A stretch of 64,000 nt of DNA, taken from Forficula auricularia (lineage: Eukaryota > Arthropoda > Insecta > Dermaptera > Forficulidae). How positions within the stretch are numbered: position 1 is the first letter of the stretch; each line of letters opens with the position of its first letter. Below are positions 12,736 through 23,212 of the stretch, in pieces. The notes below the pieces were generated by a model. It worked only from the letters and a program-made list of their open reading frames with translations, had not been told where the DNA came from and did not search any database. The stretch spans positions 21,767,077 through 21,831,076 of the forward strand of contig JALMQS010000085.1 in assembly GCA_024734495.1 (NCBI GenBank), in the 5' to 3' direction. The translations under genes were made by a program, and so were the position numbers.

Positions 12736-13391
12736 ATTAGGGTAGGCCCTTATTTTGTAAATTTCGAATTTTTATGCCCCAGGGGTCCATATGGTTCGAA
12801 AATAAAAAAATATTCTCCCAAGCTTTCAACCTCTATCTCAATTTTAACCTGTGTCTCAGAGAGATGTAAGTGCCCCATTTAAACAAAAATGGGTCGAGTT
12901 TTTGAGCATCAATTTTTTTATTCGAGCCAAAGCAATAGTTTAAAAAATTTGAAACTCCGTAGACTCTATCTTTATATAGTTAGCCCCCGCTCAGAATTTT
13001 TACAGATTTGTAGCTATTATAATTTTGGAGTCTATAACTTACTAAAACTAAGATATGGTAGTAATTTATCTAGCTGTAGCTCCAAAATTATAATAACTAA
13101 AAATCTGAAAACCTCTGAAGCTGAATAGCTACTATTATATGGGTAAAGTCTACAGAGTTTTAATTTTTTTGAAATATTTCTTGGCCAGTAATAAAAAATT
13201 GATCGTTCAATGCCAAACCCCCCCCCCCCCATGTTATTTAAAAAGAAAACTTGCATCGCTCTGAGGCACAGGTTAAAATTGAGATAGGGACTTGAAACAT
13301 CGAAGATATTTTTTTTTATTTATTTCCTGAACCATATGAGCCCCTGGGAGAGTAAAAATTGAAAATACCCAAAAATAAGAACCACCCTAAT
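12736..13391. mobile_element. Inverted-repeat MITE, 656 bp
   Basis: Ends ATTAGGGTAGGCCC and GGTTCTTATTTT-complement form long imperfect terminal inverted repeats. Shared inner landmarks include CCCAGGGG(T/C)(C)CATATGGTTC and TCTCAATTTTAACCTGTG with its complement. The middle (12900-13200) is itself palindromic around repeated GTAGCTATTATAATTTTGGAG-type text. A C-run of 13 is at 13208-13230. Overlapping open frames on both strands here are by-products of the palindrome. Confidence 0.8.
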
Positions 13392-13557
13392 TATATATAT
13401 ATTGATATTGTAATGGAGATGTTTTAGACGAATAAATCAAATCACCAATATGATTTAATGTTAATTTGACATATCATGTAAATTATTTTAAATTAACTCA
13501 AAAAATTTTAAAATTATTTGTAGATTAGAATTAAATGGTGAATTTATTAGCGATCCA

Positions 13558-13686
13558 ATGATAATGGCCACTTACTGGTTCAACAACAACCTGCCGACTC
13601 TGCTGTCTGAAGTGAAGAGAAGAGAAGAGGAAGAGACCTCTCTCGAGCTCTGCCTAGAAGCTACTAACTGTTGCAGTTGTAATTAG
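13558..13686 (+). CDS. Possible 42-residue ORF in a GC-richer patch
   Basis: From ATG at 13558 the frame gives a short peptide with MATYWFNNNLPTLL followed by an acidic/basic helix (KRREEEE) and ends at TAG 13684-13686. Base composition is clearly higher in GC than the flanks, and the patch continues to about 13860 with CTCTCGAGCTCTGCC and three TTAGG-type units (13708-13726). No family recognised. It may be an old exon, a 5' UTR, or chance. Confidence 0.25.
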   Translation: MIMATYWFNNNLPTLLSEVKRREEEETSLELCLEATNCCSCN

Positions 13687-14394
13687 GTTTGCTTAGCTCA
13701 GCTTAGGTTAGGTTAGGTTAGCTTGGAGGAGTGCAGAGCCTGGCTGGCTGAGCATGTGCAACATCTGAAGCTTTCCTCCCACTACCCCCTTCGCGAAACC
13801 AATCCAAGTCTCCCACAACCAATCGATGAAATACTATTCACCTGAACCCCTCTGGAACAAAATACGAATAAAAAATATAATTAAATTTTTTATTTTATAA
13901 TCTCGTTAAACTTATGCATTTTGGATTGTTTTATATGGTAGTATCCAGGGCCGTCTCAAGGGTATGTGCGTGCTCGGGTAGCAATATGATATAATTTGAC
14001 GCCCTTCCTCATCAGAACATCAATGTTATATTCCGGCAATAATAATAATAATAATAATGCGTTGATTTAAAATTCTGATTTTAATTGAATGTAATGGAAG
14101 GCTGCCCAGGGGTAGGTGAGGAAAAAAAATTAGTCACATTTCAAATAAGGTGTAATTTATTGGATATTGATTTTAATTATTTGATAACTGCTAATCTGTT
14201 TAAAAAATAAAACATTAAAATAAAAATGATAAAGGTAATTTTTTACAAACTTTATTACTTTATATAATTTTAAAAAAGAAGGTATTTGAAACAAACATAA
14301 AAAAGATAGTACTTTCATATAATCCTTAAGTTATAACAACAAAGAAGTACATTACCTATATACATAATTTTATATTAAATTGAAAGTTTCTGCC

Positions 14395-14668
14395 GAGAGA
14401 GTAGCAGAATTTTTTATATATTGAAGGAGACAATAAAGCAAAGTCTCTGCTGGAATTATAAATTTTATTCATTTAAGACGCCTGGCTTTGCCTCTTCATC
14501 AGTCTACTACCTACAATGGATTCACAGGAATTAATTTATAAAAATTAATTCCTGTGAATCCATTGTAATAGACTGATGAAGAGGGCAAAGCCCTCGAAAC
14601 TATAGTCTCGAAAATAAATAAAATTTATAATTCCAGCAGAAGACACACTCTTTTATTGTCTCCTTCAA
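14395..14668. repeat. Hairpin built from two inverted units with hammerhead-like cores
   Basis: Arms of about 130 bp are reverse complements around a perfect palindrome (AGGAATTAATTTATAAAAATTAATTCCT, centre near 14541). Each arm carries CTGATGA: plus strand at 14573-14579, minus strand at 14496-14502. The plus copy continues A, then GAGGGC-AAA-GCCCTC, then GAAAC (14596-14600), which is the hammerhead ribozyme core. ACTATAGT with C14607 can supply stem III and the cleavage nucleotide. The minus copy has lost the GAAA box. Confidence 0.7.
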
Positions 14669-15494
14669 TACATAATTTTATATTATATTAATCTATTATT
14701 CTTTATTAGCACTATTGTAATGGGCATCTTTGTGGATGTGTTTATAAATAACTTCTTTTTTTTTGGGGGGGGGTTTAGTTTTAGTTTTAAGAGGATGTTT
14801 TATTAGCTAGAAAAAATATATATACAATTTTATTACAAAGTTACTTCTAACAATCCAAAAGAAGTATCAGTATCTTAAATTTAATACAATGAAAAAAGAA
14901 AAGGGCCATTTTAAATGGATCCCAGTAGATTTTTTTTTAACATAATATAGTTTTATTTTAATTTTTTAATTTTACAATAAGTTTTTTTTTGTAATTTTTA
15001 TTTACATTTGTATAATTAAATTTTTAAATTTTTTGCACGGGAAAAGGCTTTGGAAAACCCGGCCATACAGTTTATTGTTGTTAGATGTATAGAATTATTT
15101 ATTACAATTTTTACTTAATTTATACTTTACAATTTAGATTACATAATTTATCAAGTTATTCAAGTATAAGCAGAAGAATTTGTTGGTTATAAAAAGATTG
15201 AATTATTAGTTGATAATTTTCAATCCACCAGTATTTTTTTATATTTTTCCTTTCACTCTTGTCTTTTTCAGAGATGGCTCTATTAAATCTATATATTCTA
15301 TACGGGTCCAATCCATCTAGGTGGGCGTCGTATTCTCATACTTTTATTGTTTTTTTTTCTCCTAAACACATGATAGATGATGGGGATCCTGTTTTCATCT
15401 TGTATATATCCTTTATTATCCAAAAATAAAAAGTCTTCGGGTGGGATAAATCCGGTAGATTTTGTTATTTCAAAAATATCTATCTATATTTATC

Positions 15495-16498
15495 TATATT
15501 TATTTATTTATTTAACAAAGTATACAAACATAGGACCTTAGGTCCCACCTAGTGTTTATACATAATTTAGCAACAATATTTTACAAATTTGGCAAAAGAG
15601 TTCACCAATACACAAATTTTATTGGAGAAGAAGAGAAAAAAGTAGAGAAAGATTAGAAGACATAAAGGAAATAAGAGTAAGGAGTATCAGTTATTGGGTG
15701 GGATCCATAAAGAACGAAGACCTGAGAGCACCAAAAGTCGGGTTTGCATGAAATTTGGATGGAAGTTCATTCCAAAGCCTTGCACCCGCCAATTTGAAGG
15801 AATGAAAGAAGTGTTTAGTTTTACAGTGCACCTGCACTAGCGTTGTCTTCCTGGTGGAGCGACCGACGACAAATAGATTTTCTAAGTAAGACGGGCAAAT
15901 AAATTTTTCAGAATTTAATAATAGCTTATAAATAATCACACAACACCGCCAAGCGTAAAATTTAGAAAGATGTGTGTTTAAGATGAGTTTTTTATCCTGG
16001 TCCGAAAGATGGCTACGTGGTTTTAGATTTAAGACATAGGCGGGGTTCGTGTGAATTCGAAAGCTATCTCTGAGTCTTTTGCCCGATTTACTGTCGAGGG
16101 AATTCGAAAAGATTATGTTGCAGTACTGGAAGAAAGTGACAGAAGCTCTAGGTTGGTTTGTACGAGTTAGATTGCACAACTTGGTTGGGCAAGCAGTGAG
16201 CATGCGAAACTGAAAATCATCGGCAAATAGGTGATGATTACAGCTAGAAAGAGAAGAGGAGATATGATTAATAAATAAAGAAAATAACAGAGGTCCCAGG
16301 GATAGATCCCCTGGGCCACCCCTGTCCTAAGAGATATTGATCGTTCGGATAGAGTGATCCGAATATTAGACTGTTTTCGAAAACATTTGCAACTTGGCAG
16401 TAGTGGTTTCTTATTAATTTTAGCATAAAGCAGTCTATTCTATTAATTTTAGCTAAGTTATAAATTTTTTCATTACTGATGTAATGTTGGAAGTTCAA
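15495..16498 (-). pseudogene. 5'-truncated LINE: RT palm to C-terminus and 3' tail
   Basis: Two minus-strand frames cover the end of a non-LTR reverse transcriptase. The upstream frame (16498-16268) carries a decayed version of the PQG-S-LGP-L-F-IYIN block (GSIPGTSVIFFIY). The catalytic FADD motif reads at 16227-16216. The downstream frame (16203-15691) ends with the LARLWNELP-type motif (GARLWNELPSKF) that closes Jockey/I-group ORF2. The 3' UTR (15690-15500) ends in AAATAAATAAATA-type repeats, a usual LINE tail. Frame changes between the pieces make it a pseudogene. It lies inside the composite hAT-like unit. Confidence 0.85.
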
Positions 16499-16545
16499 AT
16501 GTGTAGATCTATGTTTGCCTAAGCATGATCTTAGGCAGGGGGGGG

Positions 16546-16640
16546 GGTCGGGCTGGTCTCGTGGTTAGCGTCTCCACCTGTTAACCAAGTGGACCCGGGT
16601 TCGAGTCAGGGTTGAGGCGTTCGGCTGATTGCTGATCCCC
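16546..16640 (+). mobile_element. tRNA-Asn-like SINE head
   Basis: TGGTCTCGTGG (16554-16564) is A-box-like, GTTAGCG follows, TCCAC and GTGGA form an anticodon stem around CTGTTAACCAA, and GGTTCGAGTCA (16598-16608) is a B box. The loop carries the GTT anticodon of tRNA-Asn. Acceptor pairing is poor, so this is a tRNA-derived SINE or pseudogene rather than a working tRNA. It is preceded by a G-run. Confidence 0.6.
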
Positions 16641-16894
16641 TGCATTAGAGAAAATTTTAAATAAAAAATAACTGGTATCGTAAATTGGCTTATGGCTTGA
16701 AAGGCTGAAAAGTCAACAAAAAAAATCGCCGCCCTATGTAGAATGCCGCCCGGGTGTCATGCACCCCTTGCACCCCCGGCACGGGACACCCCTAGTAGTA
16801 TCCCTTTATCAAATAAAAAATGGAATTTTTCTAGTTAAACTTATGGAATAATAAGCCTTCCCAAGTGAGAGTTATGTCACATAACGTACCTTTG

Positions 16895-17235
16895 TTTTTT
16901 AATGAAATGAGAGAAGGAGCTACACCAAAAAGGTGCAGCCCCTAAAGGTCTGGATTGGTCCCTCCATCCAAAGAAGAAGAAAAGGGAGATTTTGTGGGCT
17001 GAATAGGAGTCACAGAGGTATCTGGGGGCGCGGGTTTTAAACCGATAAAGGTTAAAATTCGCGGGGAAGACGGTGGCTGGAAGCGAGTTGTAGTCTCTGG
17101 AGGTTTGGAGGGATAGGGTAGCTTGGCGAAAGTCGCCGGTCTGATTTTTGGTCCAATGTGACAGTGTAGGGCTGCTGGAGCGTTCGAAAACCTCAGTGTC
17201 TCTCGTAAAAAGGGCTTTAGGGGGCTAATTTATCT
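16895..17235 (-). pseudogene. LINE ORF2 C-terminus plus 3' UTR fragment
   Basis: Minus-strand translation gives a tail with SRDYNSLPATVFPANFNLYRF followed by RAPRYLC, matching the SRDWNSLPATIFPA end of the LINE at 40.3 kb. The 3' UTR (GGTGCAGCCCCTAAAGG on the plus strand) matches 40432-40490. The copy is 5'-truncated and decayed upstream. Confidence 0.78.
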
Positions 17236-18242
17236 ATTGGGCTAATGTATTAAAATTTTTATAGGCATTGAAAGCAGGTTCAGGGGGGGCAGGGGAGACA
17301 TTACCCCCCCCCAAATGGTTTCCAAAACAAAAAAAAATGTTGGATTTTGTAATAAGATAGTTATACTCAACGCGTCCCCGGCACATACCCCCCGCCCCTG
17401 ATTGAAGGCCATATTTTAAATTGTTTGTAAATAAGAAAAAATGATTATATATTCAAAAAATTCTTGAGATACCAAAATCGTCCTTATTTGTAGTTTATAA
17501 AGAAAAAATATTCTTATTTGTAGACAAAGCAAAATGCCTTCGTGAAAGAAAATGTCTGTTTTACGAATTCAGTGACTCATAAAATAATTACGAGCATAAT
17601 AAAATGTATTACTTTAAATGAAAGGAATGTGTACATTTTGAGATAAAAATTTAAAAATAATCTCAAATATTCAATAATAATAAATAATTCCTATTTAATA
17701 AAATATTTAGATAAGCCCTTTTCAAAAATAATAATATCGCACACCTCTTATCAATAATAAAAAATTGGCTGAGCCAACAAAGTATGTAGAGAGAGACTTG
17801 GAAAAAGTTTTTCATTATATTTATATTATATTATAAGAGAAAAAAAGACAGTGTGGAATAATATAAAGAAGAGAAAGGCCCAAATGATAGGACATGCAGC
17901 ATAGAACATGGAGGATTTTATTAAAGCGAGTATTTTAAAGAGCAAATTGGGAAAAGAAAAGGGGATATTAAAATATCTTCATCATTTAATGATAGATAAT
18001 GTGATGTAGAATTTTTAAAAAAGTGAAATAATAGGTGGCATAGTGTTTTGCGTTAAATCAGACTTTCTAGGACTAAATATGATGATGATCGATGTTGATC
18101 GTGATTATGCATAATCAAGTTATTCAGAGTTCTAACTTTATACATAATAAATAAGTTTGTTTTCAAATGAACTATTGAACAATTTGAAATGTATATGTGT
18201 TTAGTTTATATTATTTATGCTTTCTCTCATAAAAATAACTTT
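17236..18242. other. AT-rich DNA with G/C runs
   Basis: No gene. A GGGGGGGC run near 17282-17290 and CCCCCCCCC at 17305-17315 may be worn MITE ends. The rest is AT-rich and unrecognised. Confidence 0.45.
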
Positions 18243-18975
18243 AAGAAAAAATATAAAAACCGGATTCTCTCAAAAATTTGGAATGCAACAAATAAAATAC
18301 TCCTCAAAAGGTATAAAATAATTATTATCTTGTTTAGCGCTACAACTAAACGACGAAATATTAAACATGAAATTACTTTTTTGAAGTCGGTACCAAACAA
18401 ACTATACCTATAAGCGAGCGTACCCGCCAAACGTACTAAGTAAGATCCGTCGAGTGCGATTCATAAAAGGTATATGTTTGGCACCGACTTCAAAAAGTAA
18501 TTTCATGTTAATATTTCGTCGTTTAGTTGTAACTAAATAAGATAATAATTATTTTATACCTTTTAGTGTATTTTATTTGTTGCATTTAATTTTTTGAAGT
18601 CGGTTTTTATTTTTTTCTTAAAAATTATTTTTATTTTTCTCTTTTTTAGTGATGTTATTAATAGTGATCATATCATCAGAACTTGACCAAATTAATATGA
18701 CACCATCCCTAAGACACCCCTTTCGGATAAAAAAGAACCATCGAAATCGGTTCATAAACAAAGAGGTTAGGTCTAAACAAACCTAATAAAAAAGGTCTAA
18801 TACCTATGAAAAAAACGAAAAAAAAATGGGACCAATCGGAAGCTAGACTGGACCCAATGCAACATTTTTTTTCAAAATCGGTTGACAATTGGCGGAGATA
18901 TGAGGTAACATAAGCACAAAAAAAAAAATTCAGTCGAATAGAGAACCTCCTCCTTTTTTGAAGTCGGTTAAAAAA
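18243..18975. repeat. GAAGTCGGT palindromic element
   Basis: Copy of the same family, in the order hairpin module then GAGGAGGTTCTC module (inverted relative to 10.86 kb). The left arm is more diverged than the right: it contains an extra GCGC and TCTC near 18270-18340. Confidence 0.88.
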
Positions 18976-19162
18976 TAAAACATGGTTGCATAACTTAATG
19001 TCACCCTCTATGAAGGTAAATCTCATCCTGTCATAACCAATAAGAACACTCAAAATAACTTTCGAGCTTATAATGTGTAATATTTCACTGTCTTTTAGGG
19101 GGCGTCCACATAAAATTGTAGTCCCGGGACTCAAAATTTGAAGCGGGCCCTTTATTATGGAA

Positions 19163-19429
19163 CGAGGGGTGAACCGCGACCTAATATGCTGTACACCTAC
19201 TTCCACTTGCACTTCCAAATATTTCCAAGTACTTCCAAATATTTCCAAGTACTTCCAAATATTTCCAAGTGCTATCCAAATATTTCCAACTACATCCAAA
19301 TATTTTCAAGTACTTCCAAATATTTCCAAGTACTTCCAAATATTTCAAAGTACTTCCAAATATTTCCAAGTACTTCCAAAATACTTCCAAAGAGGTGTAC
19401 ACCTACTTCCAATCGCGGATCACCCCTCG
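19163..19429. mobile_element. MITE with internal 20-bp minisatellite and perfect 8-bp TSD
   Basis: Terminal inverted repeats CGAGGGGTGAACCGCGA and TCGCGGATCACCCCTCG bound 267 bp. The flanking 8-mer TTATGGAA is identical on both sides (19155-19162, 19430-19437). The interior is about eight copies of a 20-bp unit (ACTTCCAAATATTTCCAAGT). A related unfilled sequence is at 24640-24730, where a single TTATGGAA (24677-24684) sits between the same flanks. A second family member is at 56368-56534. Reading frames through the repeat are artefacts. Confidence 0.95.
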
Positions 19430-19564
19430 TTATGGAATAAGTATCTATGTGTTTTTTTATGAAGTGGAAAAAGTTGGTCAACCTCCTACACATTTTTTTT
19501 AAATATCCTCTTAAAAAAAAATGTCACGCGGGGCTCCGGGTTTTGATCCACAGGTGTAATTTTT

Positions 19565-19795
19565 AAGTGGGAGATAAATTTAATCTAATTTATCTCACGA
19601 GGAATTTACCACTGCTCGAAGCCCCTAAAAACTTAGTAAATTGGACTATATCTAACTTTCTGAGATTTGGCTCGTGATCCCGGCTTCTTTTCCTTCTACT
19701 CTGTTCTTTTCACGATAGAGGGGCCAGCCCATACAGGCCTTTAGGGGATGGACCTCCTGGTGTATCTCCTTCTCACATCAATATCATTACAAAAA
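19565..19795 (+). mobile_element. LINE deletion derivative: 5' UTR joined to 3' UTR
   Basis: The left part (TTTACCACTGCTCGA, CTTTCTGAGAT, CTCGTGATCCCGGCTTC) matches the 5' UTR of the LINE at 36.23-36.33 kb. From about 19695 it continues directly into the 3' UTR of the same family (TTCACGATAGAGG, GGCCTTTAGGGG, TCCTTCTC), as at 40.42-40.50 kb, ending in an A-run. All coding sequence is missing. The joint lies in a pyrimidine tract present in both UTRs. Confidence 0.82.
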
Positions 19796-19862
19796 AAACT
19801 TGGACTCCCATTGTGGGGGCCATGGGCTACACATTAGATTTCACTACTTTTTTGAGCTTGGC

Positions 19863-21925
19863 GGAGGAGTGCTATCAGAGGAATAAAATGATAAAGTAAG
19901 CTATAGACAGTGTCAAATATCTATTTTTATTGCGTAAAATATTGAACCCTGATGAGAGATTTATATTTTACTTTTGTTTGGGATATGCACATTTTTAAAT
20001 AAATTATTGATTACATAATCCGCTTTAAATCAAGGATCTTATTCCATTGCAGTTCATTGATTTACATTTGAATCAAACCTAACCTAGATTCTATTCTTAA
20101 GGGAAGATAATAGATCATGAAATCATACTGATCGTAAACCTATAGAAATCGAAATTATTTTTTCCTTGATAAAAAAAATAATCATAAAGAAGAAATAGAA
20201 GTAGATTAATCATATTCATAAATAAAATGAGGAAATAATCTAATATTCAGGGATGGCCTTATGAAAGATTCTCTTTGCGTGGATATTGAAAATTTTTCGC
20301 TCTTACTGACCCAATAAGCTAGTTATTATCTTGTGATAAAAAGTATGATTTTAATCGGTTCGTATATTTTTAAAATATCTTCTACAGCTGGTAAAAGAGC
20401 TAGCCATCGTGTTTTGCTGTAACCAAGAATTCTTTTATATTCGATTTCTGCGCTTTCACAAAAATCCTTCAAACTTTCAACACGCACAGTATATATAATA
20501 ATAAATTTTTGCAATAATATTTTCAACATCAACTGGAAGTAAGTCAGATGCTGTTTGAATAGTATTATGTAGAATGTGCGCTGCACAACCTACTCCAATA
20601 ATTTTTTATTTCTTTATATTCACCATAATACTTAATAAATAATAGGTAATATATTTTTACAGTACATTTAAAATAAGAAATGCAGATATTTTCTAAAAAG
20701 CGGGACATTTTTAAAATCGGCGGGACGCGGGACAGTCCACCAAAAAGCGGGACTGCCCCACCAAAATCGGGATGTGTGGTCACTTTATTGAAGACAGAAT
20801 TAAAATGGTCTTAATTTATGCGGTGAATGTGGAAGAAGTGTCATGGGGCTGCCATTGAAATGGATTCCGAGAATTTTCCTGCCAGGGATACTCCCTCAAG
20901 AGCTTCATTTTATTGTGTTGTAAATCTATTAAAAAAATCAGGAAATGTAAAAGCTACGAAGAAACTTAAAAGGCCAAAATAACGAAATTGGAACTGGAAT
21001 TCATCTAGAATCTATCTCTTTATGGTGTATCTTTTTCCCCCCTGCTGGCTCTCTCACCTTCTCCTTTCGCTGGAGCTTTCTTTTTCGCACACTAAATTAT
21101 TAAATTATTGATTATTATTAAATTATTTATTTAATAATTAAATAGTTGATCATTATTATTTGATAATTAAGTTGAATAATTGTTAAAAAATAATTATTGG
21201 GTTTTTTCTGAGATCTTAATTGATTTAATATTTTGTTTATTTGATTTCGAATAAAAAACTAGTTCTTATGAAAGTTTAGTTTTTTTGTAAATTCATAATA
21301 TGTAAACAAATATATAGGTTTTTATTTAAAAAACAGAACCTTGACCTTTGAAATACCCTTGAAAGCTTGTTCTAGGTAAACAAACAATAGCGTAGTTTAG
21401 TTTCCCCTTTCATATACATAAACTATTATTTGAAACTTTTTTTCATATAATGCACTGTTTTTGAGTTATAAGACAGTCTCAAGATAAAAAACTCACCTGG
21501 TATATATACTATATATATAGATAATTTCATTTAATTTGGTAACCATGACGACTGTTTTCGTTGGGGGACGGACATAGATACAGAGGCAGGCACAAATACC
21601 CTTTAGTAGTATAGGATTATTTATAAGTCAATAAGAAAAGCTTGTTAATATAAAAAAATAAAAGCATTACAATACAATCGTGTCTGTTAAATAAAACTAT
21701 CCCCTCCCCCTACCCGTATTTTTTCGATCATATTTTGAAACATTATTATATTTAATATGTTTATTTTATTCAAATGCATCTAATATTTCTTTGAGTTTAA
21801 AGATTTTTTTTTAATATATTAAATGTAATCGAGAATTTTGTGCAATTTATAAAATAAAAATAATTAATTGACACTCTGGTGTCTATAGCTTACTTTATCA
21901 TTTCATTCCTTTCATAGCACTCCTT
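19863..21925. repeat. 2.06-kb segment flanked by 55-bp inverted repeats
   Basis: GGAGTGCTATCAGAGGAAT..., continuing ATGATAAAGTAAGCTATAGAC, at 19865-19918 returns inverted at 21867-21924 with a few differences. The hAT relic at 20.3-20.8 kb lies between. No TSD was identified, so a transposon reading is only one possibility. Confidence 0.65.
20326..20600 (-). pseudogene. hAT-family transposase fragment
   Basis: Minus-strand translation gives a stretch with HILHNTIQTASDLLPVD and, after a frame change, ESLKDFCESAEIEYK and GYSKTRWLALLPAVEDIL. This is the pattern of hAT-derived ZBED/SCAND3-like transposases, from the RNase-H-like core region. Both ends are missing. Adjacent sequence to 20785 (CGGGACAGTCCACC, ATCGGGATGTGTGGTCAC) looks like the worn terminal region of the same kind of element. 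Confidence 0.75.
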
Positions 21926-22344
21926 CAAATATATAGTCTTTTTGTCTTCAATTTTAATTTTTTAGTGCATAAAAAAATTTATTTGCCCATCTTCTACTGC
22001 ATATATTTGCATATTTCAACGTATTCTGCATATTAATTGCATATTTCAGCATTTTTAACTACATATTTTATGGCATATTTGGCATTCTTTACTGCATAAA
22101 AATCCGCTCTCTAGGAATAACGTATTAAAATTTGTGGACCTCTACCCATTAGAAAGTTACATATTCAATAGAAAAAGGAGAACAAAAGTCCTGGTAGTAG
22201 GAGTGGGGTAAGAGGCTGGAAGGAAGATATTTCAGGAATCAAACTTTTGACCGGAGGTCAACTGCCTGGCGCAGTTAATATGACATATTTATTTTAACAT
22301 TTAGGAAAGCGGTGTTGGCTTTATACTGAAACATATTAAAAACA
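21926..22344. other. AT-rich DNA with repeated GCATATTT
   Basis: GCATAT(T) occurs repeatedly between 21999 and 22085. Nothing else recognised. A RTE-like 3' end (ACGGACATAGATAC, AATACCCTTTAGTAG) lies just upstream at 21565-21615. Confidence 0.4.
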
Positions 22345-22531
22345 AGAGTTTTTAAAGGGTTATAGTGGTGTTTACTTTTGTAAATACAACTCCTGATGAT
22401 AGGCTAAAAACCCGATATATATATATATATATAGAGTATTCAATAAAATTCCAAAAATATAATTAATTTTTATTTTATTTGTGAAACACCACTATAACCC
22501 TTTAAAAACAGTTGTATTTACAAAAGTCTTT

Positions 22532-23212
22532 TGTAAATACAGCTCCTGATGATGGGCTAAAACAGCGGTCGGGGAACCGGGGTAAATTACCCTAAATGGG
22601 GTAACAATGATACTATCGTAAATACAACTCCTGATGATGGGCTAAAACAGCGGTCGGGGAACCGGGGTAAATTACCCTAAATGGGGTAACAATGAAACTA
22701 TCGTAAATACAACTCCTGATGATGGGCTAAAACAGCGGTCGGGGAACCGGAGTAAATTACCCTAAATGGGGTAACAATGAAACTATCGTAAATACAACTC
22801 CTGATGATGGGCTAAAACAGCGGTCGGGGAACCGGGGTAAATTACCCCAAATGGGGTAACAATGAAACTATCGTAAATACAACTCCGATGATGGGCTAAA
22901 ACAGCGGTCGGGGAACTCGTAATAAATTACCCAAATGGGTAACAACGTGAAACTATCGTAATACAATCCATATGATGGGCTAAAACAGCGGTCGGGGAAC
23001 CGGAGTAAATTACCCTAAATGGGGTAACAATGAAACTATCGTAAATACAACTCCTGATGATGGGCTAAAACAGCGGTCGGGGAACCGGAGTAAATTACCT
23101 CAAATGGGGTAACAATGAAACTATCGTAAATACAACTCCTGATGATGGGCTAAAACAGCGGTCGGGGAACCGGGGTAAATTACCCCAAATGGGGTAACAA
23201 TGAAACTATCGG
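22532..23212. repeat. 85-bp tandem repeat of a hAT/host junction, 8 copies
   Basis: Unit starts (at AGCGGTC) fall at 22564, 22649, 22734, 22819, 22903, 22987, 23072 and 23157, giving spacings of 85 or 84. Each unit contains the first about 54 bp of the hAT element plus about 31 bp of the flanking hammerhead unit including CTGATGA and the TSD. The last unit runs on into the hAT body. Unit five is the most degraded. Confidence 0.95.

Larger units (their letters stand above)
13946..16794. mobile_element. Composite hAT-like insertion bounded by 8-bp direct repeat
   Basis: GTAGTATC occurs exactly at 13938-13945 and 16795-16802 (a ninth base C also matches). Just inside, the left end reads CAGGGCCGTCTCAAGGG and the right end GGCACGGGACACCCCTA. 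They are only partly complementary, but the CAGGGCCG start is typical of hAT MITEs, and the right end carries GCCGCCC text common in that group. Inside lie the hairpin at 14.4 kb, a LINE relic at 15.5-16.5 kb and a tRNA-like SINE head. The unit is best read as a hAT-type element enlarged by later insertions. Confidence 0.55.

Noticed and set aside
13708..13726. Telomeric TTAGG repeats
   Set aside because: Only about three imperfect units in unique-looking DNA; not a telomere, at most a hint of insect origin.
18709..19299. 196-residue minus-strand frame
   Set aside because: It spans two unrelated repeats (palindromic element and minisatellite MITE), so the frame is accidental.
19138..19502. 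Six overlapping frames with repeated ISKYFQ/LEVLGN-like text
   Set aside because: They are translations of the 20-bp minisatellite inside a MITE with proven TSD, not a protein.
22532..23212. CRISPR-like array of regularly spaced repeats
   Set aside because: Units are contiguous with no variable spacers and the host DNA is eukaryotic; it is a tandem repeat of a transposon junction.
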